Positions 24,136 to 32,664 of a DNA stretch of 46,263 bases are shown piece after piece. The translations under genes were made by a program, and so were the position numbers. Position 1 is the stretch's first letter. Every line of letters begins with the position of its first letter. The notes beneath the pieces are model-generated. The model was not told where the DNA came from. It saw only the letters and a program-made list of their open reading frames with translations, and did no database searches. Origin of the DNA: Collimonas sp. OK412 (lineage in GTDB: Bacteria > Pseudomonadota > Gammaproteobacteria > Burkholderiales > Burkholderiaceae_D); contig NZ_FOLC01000031.1 in assembly GCF_900112135.1 (NCBI RefSeq), positions 1 to 46,263 on the forward strand. The letters run 5' to 3'.

Positions 24136-25596
24136 ATGCTATTTAAACCCACTCTCTTCATGTTAGTCATCGCCAGTCTTTCAGCGGGTTGCGCTGTCGG
24201 GCCAGATTACATTCGGCCTGACACGCCCATGCCAGATCACTACCTTGGTCAAACGGCAGTTGAGCAACGGCATGCCAACGTCACCGCCGATTTCACCGTG
24301 TGGTGGGGAAGCTTTGGCGATCCACAATTGAGCCACTTCGTAACGCTTGCGCTGGAGCAGAATTTGGATCTTGCGCAAGCATCCGCGCGCGTCGCTCAGG
24401 CGCGCGCAGGACTCGGGGCCGCGAATGCCGCGCTGCTACCTTCCGGCAACATCAATGCCCAGGGGGCGCGAGCCTATCAATCGGTTGAAACGCCATTGGG
24501 GCAAGTCTTGAATTCAAGGCCCAATTTTGATCGTTACGGCAACGCCTATGAGGCCAACCTCGGCGCCAGCTGGGAGCTGGACGTATTCGGTGGCGTGCGT
24601 CGCGGACGGGAGGCAGCACTGGCCGAGTATCAGGCTTCGGAGGCCGGCGCGGCGGCGACACGATTGGCGGTGGCGGCGCAGACAGCTGACATCTACATCA
24701 GTATACGTGGACTGCAAACTCGCCTAGACGTTGCTCGCAGGCAGGTACAGACGCAACAGGAACTGCTCTCAACGATCAATCTGCTTTATGGCAAGGGATT
24801 GGCCGCCGAACTTCAAGTGCGGCAGGTCGAGGGGGCGCTCGCCCAGGTGCGGGCATCGGTACCGGTCCTCGAAGCAGGGCTGGATACAGCCATGAATGCG
24901 CTGGACGTGATGCTGGGCACATCGCCCGGTACACACCGGAAGGAGCTGGCAAATGCTAGCGTTATTCCGGTCGCCCCACAGATTGCGTCAACCGGATCGC
25001 CAGGTGATTTGCTCAGGCGTCGGCCCGATCTGATCGTGGCTGAACGCCGTCTGGCTGCGTCGAACGCTCGCATCGGCATGGCAATCGCCGAGTATTACCC
25101 CAAGCTCTCCTTTAGCGGACTGATCGGCAGCGCGACATCTTTATCTAGCGGCAACCTGTTCACCGGCGGCGCAAGTCAAGCCGCCGGCGTGCTGGGCCTT
25201 CGCTGGCGTCTGTTCGACTTCGGCCGCATCAACGCGCAGATTGACCTAGCCAAAGGCCAGGAAGCCGAGGCGCTGGCCGGTTATCGACTCGCCGTGCTGC
25301 GTGCTACCGAAGACGTGGAAAATGCGTTCTCGGCCTTGGTAAAACGCGAGGATCAGGCAGGCATACTCGTTCAGGGTGTGGATTCACTCAATCGAGCGAG
25401 GGGGGCCTCGTTTGCGGCATATCAGAAAGGGGTCGTCAGCCTTATCGAAGTCCTGCAAGCCGACGAGAATTTGCTACGTGCCTCCGATATGCGAGCGCAA
25501 GCGCAAACCGAATCCGCTCGCGCTGCAGTCGCGGCGTTCAAGGCGCTCGGCGGAGGTTGGCAACCCCAGGAATCCGAAGTGGCAGCAATTAGATAG
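24136..25596 (+). CDS. Outer-membrane efflux factor, NodT/OprM-type lipoprotein
   Basis: 486 residues. A lipoprotein signal ends at LSAGC (Cys19), followed by AVGPDYIRPDTP, the family hallmark. Two OEP repeats follow: the first around NLDLAQASARVAQARAGL, the second around RPDLIVAERRLAASNARIGMA and YYPKLSFSG. Both contribute long helices to the periplasmic tunnel of the TolC-type trimer. It is transcribed away from tetR, and with the adaptor and permease forms a complete tripartite pump. Confidence 0.92.
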   Translation: MLFKPTLFMLVIASLSAGCAVGPDYIRPDTPMPDHYLGQTAVEQRHANVTADFTVWWGSFGDPQLSHFVTLALEQNLDLAQASARVAQARAGLGAANAALLPSGNINAQGARAYQSVETPLGQVLNSRPNFDRYGNAYEANLGASWELDVFGGVRRGREAALAEYQASEAGAAATRLAVAAQTADIYISIRGLQTRLDVARRQVQTQQELLSTINLLYGKGLAAELQVRQVEGALAQVRASVPVLEAGLDTAMNALDVMLGTSPGTHRKELANASVIPVAPQIASTGSPGDLLRRRPDLIVAERRLAASNARIGMAIAEYYPKLSFSGLIGSATSLSSGNLFTGGASQAAGVLGLRWRLFDFGRINAQIDLAKGQEAEALAGYRLAVLRATEDVENAFSALVKREDQAGILVQGVDSLNRARGASFAAYQKGVVSLIEVLQADENLLRASDMRAQAQTESARAAVAAFKALGGGWQPQESEVAAIR

Positions 25597-25630
25597 TGCA
25601 GTACGCGCTAACGCAATCGAAGGAAAGCGT

Positions 25631-25786
25631 ATGGGATTTCGCCGCCTGCGCTGCTTTGTCGCCGCCGCTGAAGAGTTACGCTTCACCCATGCCGCTGGGC
25701 GCCTGCACATCGAGCAGCGCCGTTGTCGCGAGCTATCGAGGAACTGGAATACCACTTGACCGCGCGGTTGATCAGGTCGGGAATGG
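25631..25786 (+). pseudogene. LysR-family regulator remnant (N-terminal HTH only, frameshifted)
   Basis: From ATG 25631 the frame reads MGFRRLRCFVAAAEELRF, then HAAGRLHIEQ, the start of a LysR helix-turn-helix. After that the match moves to another frame: APLSRAIEELEYHLTARLI. One base has been gained or lost near 25715, and the match ends near 25786 with no effector domain following. It lies 34 nt after the outer-membrane efflux gene. The stretch 25787-26003 shows nothing I can identify. Confidence 0.75.
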
Positions 25787-26003
25787 GCAGAGCGGCAAGT
25801 AGAGGAACATTCCTACATCAGAGTCGGAATCTCCTGATATCTATCTGTTCGAGATCTCATTATCCTGACTATGACGCGATGATCATCCGAATAGCTTAGG
25901 CAGTTCAGAAAATCCGTAGATTCTTGCTGCTACAAAATAATATAAGCCTCTACCGACGAGGAAAATACTGCTCTTTCGGACATTTTGTTTTTTCGGGAAA
26001 TCC

Positions 26004-26219
26004 ATGCCAGATCTGATGAGGCAGCTTTACATAACGATCTTCACCGGTTTGATACTAAGTGCGTGCGACGGTGGAGATGCACGAACAATGAAAACAGACA
26101 TAAGCAATACTTCAAGCGATGTGGGCATTCGCACCACTCCGACCGGCACTGGCACCAATCCAACAAATATGGTCGTCCCCTCTTCGGAATCCGACCCATT
26201 GCTTCACCCCGAACCATAG
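26004..26219 (+). CDS. Small lipoprotein of unknown function
   Basis: 71 residues. The N-terminus has a short charged start, a hydrophobic stretch (YITIFTGLILSAC) and a good lipobox LSAC with Cys21. The mature part is ~50 residues, rich in Thr, Ser, Asn and Pro and without obvious domains. A CGGGA site precedes the ATG. It ends 54 nt before the DUF4388-like gene and may be co-transcribed with it. A link with the adjacent adhesin is only positional. Confidence 0.6.
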   Translation: MPDLMRQLYITIFTGLILSACDGGDARTMKTDISNTSSDVGIRTTPTGTGTNPTNMVVPSSESDPLLHPEP

Positions 26220-26273
26220 CGGCTCAAATTTCAGAAAATTGTGTCTGTATGTTTTTCTATTTTCGGAGTCGGA

Positions 26274-26876
26274 ATGGCCATTTGGGGACGTCTGTCGGAT
26301 TTTTCGTTACATGCTGTACTTACCAGTCTTAGAGAGTATCGCTCCGGCATCATTCACATCGATGCGGGAGATGGCAATCAGTATTGTTTGCACGTTTCAG
26401 AACAAGCATTAACCGCTCTGCAAATAAATGCGGACAATTTCAGTTGTCCAGAGCAGGTAAAAGCCGTGATGGCCAAATTGTTTTCCTCCTCCACCGGTAC
26501 ATTTCGTTATCTGTCGGCTCATACCTCGCCGCTGCGTAGAGATTTTCAGCTGGATCTAAATGATCTGGACAATACAGGCAATATCTCGTCGCAGGACGAA
26601 ATCTCATCTCAAAAACCACCCCTGCTGTCCGTTTTTGAACATCGCGGCATGAAAAAACTATTGCCGCATGCCGATACGCGTTTTACCTTAAATCTGAAGG
26701 ACCAGGTGATGGATAACTATGTACTACAACGATTCCTGGATCGCAGCACGGCGCAGTTGATGACTGGTGTCAGCGCTTCAGAGCTGGCTAAGCTGCTGAA
26801 CGAAGACGTTGAAAAAATACGGTTCTATTTTTACCGATTAATACAGATGACTGTGATTATCCCTACTTGCTCTTAA
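26274..26876 (+). CDS. DUF4388/PATAN-like protein next to the adhesin gene
   Basis: 200 residues from ATG 26274, with GGAG 5 nt upstream. The opening MAIWGRLSDFSLHAVLTSLREYRSGIIHI (split here as GRLSDFSLHAVL and RSGIIHI) and the pattern ending SSTGTFRY fit the DUF4388 (PATAN-type) domain. That domain is found in bacterial signalling proteins as a protein-interaction module. The C-terminal ~60 residues (QRFLDRSTAQLMTGVSASEL, then KLLNEDVEKIRFYFYRLIQM) look helical, with a possible winged-helix character. It faces the convergent adhesin gene 40 nt away. The function is unknown. Confidence 0.6.
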   Translation: MAIWGRLSDFSLHAVLTSLREYRSGIIHIDAGDGNQYCLHVSEQALTALQINADNFSCPEQVKAVMAKLFSSSTGTFRYLSAHTSPLRRDFQLDLNDLDNTGNISSQDEISSQKPPLLSVFEHRGMKKLLPHADTRFTLNLKDQVMDNYVLQRFLDRSTAQLMTGVSASELAKLLNEDVEKIRFYFYRLIQMTVIIPTCS

Positions 26877-26916
26877 TTGTTGACGGGCCCTAAGCCCATC
26901 TGCCTTCCGTCCATTC

Positions 26917-28953
26917 TTACCACGAGTAGCCTACCCCTGCATTGATCAAGGTATGGCTGCCGGAAATGGTGCTGATTCCGAATTTAGCAACTGTATCGCG
27001 CCTCACATGAGCGCTGGCGCCGATTGCCAGCGCTGTATAACCAGCGTAACTTCCAATGCCTGCGCCCAGCGAGAAGGTCTTGTCCGCCTCTACTTGCGGT
27101 AGAGCGGCAAGTGCTCCGGCCATCGCCACCCCGCTATAGGCCAGGCGCTGGACATCGCCGACTTGCGATGTGACCTGCCGCAACTGCGAAACGTTGACCG
27201 CATCAGTCGAATTGACGCCGGCAGCAACATTCGTGATGCGGCGCTCACTGCCCGGAGAGCCAACCGACACCGTATTAGCCTGATCTGCGATCGAATTCGC
27301 GCCCAGCGCCACCGAGTTGTTGCCCGTCGCCTGTGTTCCGGCGCCCAGTGCCACCGCGTCATTGCCCGAGGCCAGCGCATTGTTACCCAGCGCTACCGTC
27401 GGATCGCCCGTCGCCCGCGCGTTGTAGCCAATTGCCACCGAGCCGGCTTGCGAAGCCAGGGCCCGGAAGCCCACTGCCGTGGCGTTGGTGCCGGTCGCCC
27501 GTGCATTCGAGCCAAGAGCCGTTGCGCCATCCTTGGTCGCCTGAGCGCACAGTCCAGAACCAGTGGCGTCCACGCCATTAACACTGGTGCAAGTAGCGGC
27601 GTTTACATTCCCGATGACCGTGCCGCTTGTGCCGCGCGTCTGCACCGTACCATCGCTATTAGCGCCGCCTATGGTCGTTGCGCCGATGGTTGCGCCCTTG
27701 CCGGCGGCGGCACTTGCCCCATCTACCAATGGTTTCAGCGATGTCGACAAAGAGGCTGCATCGGTAGCGATGCCCTGCAAGCCTGAGGAGAGCGAAGTCA
27801 CCTGGCTAAAACTGGTCGACAAGGATGAAAGCCCGGTCGACAGGGAAGCAATACCGGTCGAAGCCGAGGTAGACAACGATGTCGCGTTGCTGTTGGTCGT
27901 CGACAGGCCGGTGGACAGTGACGTGACGTTCGACATATTGCTCGAGAGGCCGATCGACAGTGAATTGATGCTGCTGGTATTGGTCGACAAGCCAGTTGCG
28001 GTGGAGCTCGACAATGAACTTACATTGCTATTTGTCGTGCTTAAGCCGGTCGAAGTCGAGGTCGACAGCGACGCAATGCTGGACAAGGTCGACGTCGATA
28101 AGGATGCCAATTGACCGACATTCACTGCATCTGTGCTTGTAGTACCTGCCGCCAGATTCGTAATTTTCTGACCGCTGTTATTGATGCCGTTGGTGGTGGC
28201 CGAGCCAGTTACGGTGAGTGCCCCGGTAGTAATCCCAGTTGAGAGTGAATTGATCGTCGTGCTGAGACCTGTCGACAGCGATGCAACTCCGCTTTGAGTA
28301 ATGCTGATACCAGTGGATGCGGAGGTGGACAGCGAGTTGATACCGCTTGTTGCTGTGCTAAGACCAGTCGACGCCGAGGTCGATAGCGAAGTCACATTGC
28401 TTCTGGTCGTACTTAGGCCGGTCGACAGCGAAGTCACATTACTACTTGCAGTGCTCAGGCCAGTCGAAGTGGAGATGGACAAGGAGTTCAACTGGCTGAC
28501 ATTGACGGCATCTCCGTTCACGGTACCCGCGGCCACGCTTGTCAGTTTTTGGTTTGCAAGGTCCAATCCGTTAATCACAGATCCCGTGCTATTCACGTTG
28601 ATCTTCCCGCCAACGGAAATATTTGTAGACTCTCCGGCGCTAGCGCCGGATTGGTAAAAGAGAACATGGTTAGTCTGCGTCGTTGCAGCACTGCGATCGC
28701 AGTTTGAAGTTGTTCCACCCGTAGTTCCCCCATCTGTAACGTGGGCGCAAGTGGAGTCGCCATTGTCGTTGACATAGATTCCCCCACCCGCGTACGCAAC
28801 GCCGGATAACACCGTCCCGCCCAATACAAGCGATGCAGCCACTGCTGTGGCAGTTTTTGTGCTGCTTCGTTTGCCACGCGCCTTGGTGTTTTCGGAGACA
28901 GCAACCCAGGTGCCAAGCGTTTCGTTGTAAACGGTGCGGTAGGTTCTATTCAT
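26917..28953 (-). CDS. Trimeric autotransporter adhesin (YadA-like)
   Basis: 678 residues from ATG 28953. The start MNRTYRTVYNETLGTWVAV is the extended signal peptide region (ESPR) of large autotransporters, with the signal core ending AYAGG. Residues ~130-400 are a Ser/Thr-rich repeat built on SLST...GLSTT units, with DAVNVGQL neck motifs. A YadA head of 14-residue repeats (TALGSNARATGTNATAVGFR style) comes after the stalk, then DAVNVSQL and a ~75-residue C-terminal membrane anchor ending INAGVGYSW. It forms a trimeric surface fibre. The stalk-then-head order is noted in the findings. Confidence 0.9.
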   Translation of the reverse strand: MNRTYRTVYNETLGTWVAVSENTKARGKRSSTKTATAVAASLVLGGTVLSGVAYAGGGIYVNDNGDSTCAHVTDGGTTGGTTSNCDRSAATTQTNHVLFYQSGASAGESTNISVGGKINVNSTGSVINGLDLANQKLTSVAAGTVNGDAVNVSQLNSLSISTSTGLSTASSNVTSLSTGLSTTRSNVTSLSTSASTGLSTATSGINSLSTSASTGISITQSGVASLSTGLSTTINSLSTGITTGALTVTGSATTNGINNSGQKITNLAAGTTSTDAVNVGQLASLSTSTLSSIASLSTSTSTGLSTTNSNVSSLSSSTATGLSTNTSSINSLSIGLSSNMSNVTSLSTGLSTTNSNATSLSTSASTGIASLSTGLSSLSTSFSQVTSLSSGLQGIATDAASLSTSLKPLVDGASAAAGKGATIGATTIGGANSDGTVQTRGTSGTVIGNVNAATCTSVNGVDATGSGLCAQATKDGATALGSNARATGTNATAVGFRALASQAGSVAIGYNARATGDPTVALGNNALASGNDAVALGAGTQATGNNSVALGANSIADQANTVSVGSPGSERRITNVAAGVNSTDAVNVSQLRQVTSQVGDVQRLAYSGVAMAGALAALPQVEADKTFSLGAGIGSYAGYTALAIGASAHVRRDTVAKFGISTISGSHTLINAGVGYSW

Positions 28954-29249
28954 GATTGGTCTTATATAAAGTGACTGTGATTTGCAGTAATGGATTACTT
29001 GATGACGTGAATAAAACGGAAAATTAAGCGAGAGGCTGGTAGCAAATGGCCGTGAGCAAGGGCTCCGCATTGCCTGAGGAAAACGCCATGCTTAGTGCAG
29101 TAACAAAGCCAGGCCGGCAAGAGTGATTATTTTTTTGTGCGACTTCAAAAATCGCATTGGAGCTTGGCGCAAGCTTGGCGCCATGTCTGGTCCCGTGAAA
29201 GATGCCACCTTTGAACGGTCACTCAGCGCAAGGGTAAACACTGTGCGGC

Positions 29250-29779
29250 GGCAGGGATATCAGGGGATCTTGATATTTGCGCGGGATTTGCGAAGTGCCT
29301 TGTCAGGAATTCCCTATGCGGCATCCGTTGTTTGCCTCGCCTGCATATCTGGCACGTCATGGTGTGCCGCGCACGCCTCGAGATTTGAAACAGCACCAGA
29401 TCATCAACAGGCGCTTCCTCAACGGTTCGTATTCGAAATGGTCATTTCGCAGCACGGACGGGAGCGTTGAAACATTCGAACCGGAAGCATCAGCGGTGAC
29501 GCGCCCGCCCCCGAAGCGTTGGCGCAGGCAGCTTTGTCAGGCCTCGGAATTGCTCAGGTAGGCGTTCACCATGCCTGGCCTCATCTGCGCGCAGGAACGT
29601 TGAAAGTCGTACTCAATGACTGTCATCATCCGGGCGGCTATGAAATGCTGCTTCAATACCCGCATCGGGCATTGTTGGCGCCGCGCGTACACGCTGTGAT
29701 TAATTATTTATTGGAAGTATTCAGCAAAGATGACTTCTTGCATGTGCCATTGAAGAAACTGCAGTCGTACGTTGCGTGA
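29250..29779 (+). pseudogene. LysR-family regulator remnant (C-terminal effector domain, several frameshifts)
   Basis: Pieces of a LysR effector domain appear in successive frames: DLDICAGF near 29260, FASPAYLARHGVPRTPRDLK from about 29328, then QAALSGLGIAQVGVHHAWPHL and EMLLQYPHRALLAPRVHAVI to the stop at 29779. No HTH-encoding part precedes it. It lies upstream of the adhesin start. The sub-family markers differ from those of the N-terminal remnant at 25631, so these are probably two separate dead genes. The 28954-29249 stretch has no other gene visible. Confidence 0.75.
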
Positions 29780-29832
29780 ACACTGGTCGAATTTGCGTTA
29801 TGCCAGCAGCCCATTGGCGGACTCGATGAAAT

Positions 29833-30534
29833 TTAGCAGGCGTTTTTTCGTCGCTTACAGGGATGCCCTTCCTGAGCCTGCCATTCCTTGACCAATTGCC
29901 GGCGAGTGCCGGGATAGTGCTCATCCAAAAAATCTACCGTCACAATGCAGTCGGCACGAAAGCGACGAAAATCGCCAAGCGACTCGCACCAGGCAGCAAT
30001 GGACCATCGTGACTCCACGAAACCGAGCATGATCGGCCAGATCGTTTGCTCCAGCACGGGTCCGTTTTCTTCTCTATACACGATGCGCATTTTGCGCTGT
30101 TCGCGTAGCATCTGTCGAACCCGCGCCAGATCAACCCCCGTATCTTCGCTTTGCCGGCTGATATACAGCGTATTGTCATCCAGCGCTCGCCGCATTTCTG
30201 ACGGAAGCACTGCATCGATTTTTGCAATCGCGTTCAGCATGGCATGCGCCAGGGCATCATCCGTTTGGCGGCTGACCCATTGGGCGCCGGCCGCAAGTGC
30301 ATGAATTTCTTCTGCCGTGAAGGACAGCGGCGGCAGAAGGAAGCCTGGTCGGAGTATGTAACCGATACCCGGCTCGCCATTGATATCAGCACCTAATGCT
30401 TGCAGTGTCGCAATGTCGCGACGGATGGTGCGTAGCGATACGCCAACCTCGCGTGCAAGTACTTCACCGGACACCGTTCCACGGTGCCGGCGAAGGACTT
30501 GCAAAAGATCGAATAACCGATGACTTCGCGACAT
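29833..30534 (-). CDS. YafY-type HTH/WYL-domain transcriptional regulator
   Basis: 233 residues from ATG 30534, 2 nt after the stop of the preceding oxidoreductase gene. The N-terminal HTH (RLFDLLQVLRRHRGTVSGEV, then VSLRTIRRDIATLQALGADI) belongs to the HTH_11/DeoR-like group. A WYL-type domain follows in the second half, where the usual WYL triplet region reads LGFVESRWSIAAWCESLGDFRRFRAD in segments. WYL proteins sense small ligands or nucleic acids. It probably regulates the operon it shares with the oxidoreductase. Confidence 0.85.
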   Translation of the reverse strand: MSRSHRLFDLLQVLRRHRGTVSGEVLAREVGVSLRTIRRDIATLQALGADINGEPGIGYILRPGFLLPPLSFTAEEIHALAAGAQWVSRQTDDALAHAMLNAIAKIDAVLPSEMRRALDDNTLYISRQSEDTGVDLARVRQMLREQRKMRIVYREENGPVLEQTIWPIMLGFVESRWSIAAWCESLGDFRRFRADCIVTVDFLDEHYPGTRRQLVKEWQAQEGHPCKRRKNAC

Positions 30535-30536
30535 GC

Positions 30537-31469
30537 TCAATCCATTACGACGAGGCACTTTCCACCGAGCTTAAGACCCGCTTCAAGCTCGGTGATCAAT
30601 TGGATCGCGTCCCCCAAAGGTACGACTCTGGCGATCGGCAGTCGAAATTTTCCTTTTCTTGCAGCATCGGCAAGGCTATCAAGAATGTCGGGCCTCGGTG
30701 TGCCGACAATCGGCTTCAGTCGGCGGTTAAAGATCGAACGGATGAACTTGCCCGGGGTTGGATTGAGGTCGAGGAACACGCCATCCTTTTTCAGCAGGCT
30801 GAGTCCTATCTCGGTGGTCATCGTGGCGGCTGTGTCGTACACGACATCGAAACGTTCACTGATCGCCGACAAATCGGTGGCTCGATAGTCAAAGACGGTT
30901 TGAACGCCGAGCGAGCGTATCCTTTCCATCGACCCTGCGCTGCAGCTGCCTGCAACCGAGGCTCCGAGCATACGCGCTATCTGCACGGTCGCTTCGCCTA
31001 CTGCACCAGCGCAGCCATTGACGAAAACGTGTTGGCCAGCGCTCAGTTTCGCCTTATCTACCAAACCGTTCCAGGCTGTTATACCCGGAGTGCCGATGCA
31101 AGCCGCGTCCTCGAAAGAAACTTCGTCGGACTTCTTTGCCAAGAAGGCTTCTTTGGTCACCACAGCCTGGCCCAGGGCGCCGCTCTCCTTGAAACGGGCC
31201 AGACCGAACACGGCATCCCCCGGACGAAAGCGCGTTACGCCTGGACCGATCGCGGTCACCACCCCAGAGAAATCCATGCCCATCGCGCGGGGGAAGGCAT
31301 TTCCCGTAACAATCTTCATCTGGCCGTTGCGTAGCTTCCAGTCGATTGGGTTGATGGCTGCAAATTTGACCTTTACGGCCACTTCGCCTTTACCCGGCGT
31401 GGCCACTTCGAAGTCGTCGAGCCGCATCAGCTCCGGGCCGCCGTACTTGTTATATTGAATACGTTTCAT
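30537..31469 (-). CDS. NADP-dependent zinc-binding-type dehydrogenase (MDR/quinone oxidoreductase-like)
   Basis: 310 residues. The GroES-like N-terminal domain includes FAAINPIDWKLRNG and the MDR motif FPRAMGMDFSGVV. The Rossmann domain has VNGCAGAVGEATVQIARMLG, and the C-terminus ends KLGGKCLVVMD. It lacks the catalytic zinc ligands of alcohol dehydrogenases, as is normal for the quinone oxidoreductase group that reduces quinones or enones with NADPH. It precedes the WYL regulator with a 2-nt gap. A perfect 12-bp inverted repeat lies 120 nt upstream of the start. Confidence 0.88.
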   Translation of the reverse strand: MKRIQYNKYGGPELMRLDDFEVATPGKGEVAVKVKFAAINPIDWKLRNGQMKIVTGNAFPRAMGMDFSGVVTAIGPGVTRFRPGDAVFGLARFKESGALGQAVVTKEAFLAKKSDEVSFEDAACIGTPGITAWNGLVDKAKLSAGQHVFVNGCAGAVGEATVQIARMLGASVAGSCSAGSMERIRSLGVQTVFDYRATDLSAISERFDVVYDTAATMTTEIGLSLLKKDGVFLDLNPTPGKFIRSIFNRRLKPIVGTPRPDILDSLADAARKGKFRLPIARVVPLGDAIQLITELEAGLKLGGKCLVVMD

Positions 31470-31588
31470 GGCAGGCCATATCCCTCTGGTTCAGCGAGGC
31501 AAAACCCGGGGATTTGCTGAGCAGAGCCCTTCGTATTAGTAGTCATGGATGGTTCTCTTTTGTTGTGTCGGAAAACGCAGTCTAGTTC

Positions 31589-31617
31589 ACCATGGTGCCA
31601 ATTTCTGGCACCATGGT
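31589..31617. promoter_or_regulatory. Perfect 12-bp inverted repeat upstream of the oxidoreductase/WYL operon
   Basis: Arms ACCATGGTGCCA (31589-31600) and TGGCACCATGGT (31606-31617) flank ATTTC. No T tract follows on either strand, so an operator fits better than a terminator. It lies between the stop of the upstream SDR gene (31655, minus strand) and the oxidoreductase start (31469). The WYL regulator encoded in the operon is the nearest candidate to bind it. Confidence 0.6.
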
Positions 31618-31654
31618 TCACCGCTTCTGCCTTTCTGCGTAGGGAGAAAGGCCG

Positions 31655-32392
31655 TCAGGCACCATTCATGCGCTCGAACAAGGCTTCGCCCATCTTACGC
31701 GCACCTGCAGACAAGCCGACCAGCACTTCGTCCTGATCGTTTTCTAACTGGATAAGAGCGTCGATAGCGAACTCGTCAGCGGACATCATCTGCTGGCTGG
31801 CGACACCTCCGCTCCTGGTTCCGCCACCCAGTCCGGTGTCAACGATGGGTGGCGCCATTTCCACGACCTTGACGCTCGTCGCTTTGAGCTGGTGACGCAG
31901 GGTAAGCGTGAAGGAATGCATCGCTGCCTTGGTCGCACAGTAGACGGGAACATCGGCCATTGGCGCAAATGCCAGGCCTGAGGTGACGTTGATGATCGCA
32001 GCTTGGGATTGCCTCTTCAGCAATGGCAATAACTCGCCGATGAGCCGCACCGGCGCGGTGAAATTGGTAGCCACCTCTTGCTCGAGGCATTCCAGCGCGT
32101 CCGCCTCTGCGAACAACCGGCGGTATTGCACTCCGGCGTTGTTGATGACCATGTTGAATCCGGGGTATTCGGTGTTTAGCCAGCTCACCATCGACTGGCG
32201 ACTTGCTTGATCAGTAATGTCGCAGACGCGGGTGACCAAGCCGGGCATCTGGGCTCGCGCTTTCAGCAACGCTTCCTCGCTGCGGCCGCAGATGATGACG
32301 CGATTGCCGCGTTTGGAAAGTTGCCGTGCCAGTGCCAAGCCGATGCCGGCGGCGCCGCCCGTAATAAGAATGGTGTTTGCTGTTAGGTTCAT
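31655..32392 (-). CDS. Short-chain dehydrogenase (DltE-like SDR)
   Basis: 245 residues from ATG 32392, preceded by AAGGATA. Motifs: TGGAAGIGLALARQL (cofactor), NNAGVQYRR, the catalytic Ser in NVTSGLAFAP, and YCATKAAMHSF with the catalytic Tyr and Lys. The order and the LPLLKRQSQAAIINVTSG stretch resemble DltE/YdfG-type oxidoreductases. The substrate is unknown. It is one of three SDR genes or fragments in the window. The 272 nt upstream, to the LysR gene, contain no convincing gene. Confidence 0.87.
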   Translation of the reverse strand: MNLTANTILITGGAAGIGLALARQLSKRGNRVIICGRSEEALLKARAQMPGLVTRVCDITDQASRQSMVSWLNTEYPGFNMVINNAGVQYRRLFAEADALECLEQEVATNFTAPVRLIGELLPLLKRQSQAAIINVTSGLAFAPMADVPVYCATKAAMHSFTLTLRHQLKATSVKVVEMAPPIVDTGLGGGTRSGGVASQQMMSADEFAIDALIQLENDQDEVLVGLSAGARKMGEALFERMNGA

Positions 32393-32664
32393 GTCGACTA
32401 TCCTTCTTGTTTGAAAAATGAGAAGGTGTGCCGACGAAAGACTTCGGGAATCCAGCGGGCACACCTAGACGACCGGCAAGCCGGCGCAGGTGTCGCGGAT
32501 ACCCTGTAAGGGAAAAGCTGCCGCCCTGTTGGACGGTGACCGGGCTACCATCTGGTCTGCGCTCTTTCGACGGTAGCTTTATAGCGTAAACGGCACCCAT
32601 TGACAATGCCTCCCAATCGCTTCCGGGCAGACAACTGCCCGTTGACGCAGTGCCGTTTTTGCGT

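Noticed and set aside
26917-28953. CRISPR-like interpretation of the repetitive DNA at 27.8-28.5 kb
   Set aside because: The repeats are in-frame Ser/Thr codons of an autotransporter with variable unit length and no unique spacers.
32393-32664. A possible small gene between the SDR and LysR genes
   Set aside because: An open minus-strand frame exists but runs into the SDR gene in another frame and shows no family features or ribosome-binding site.
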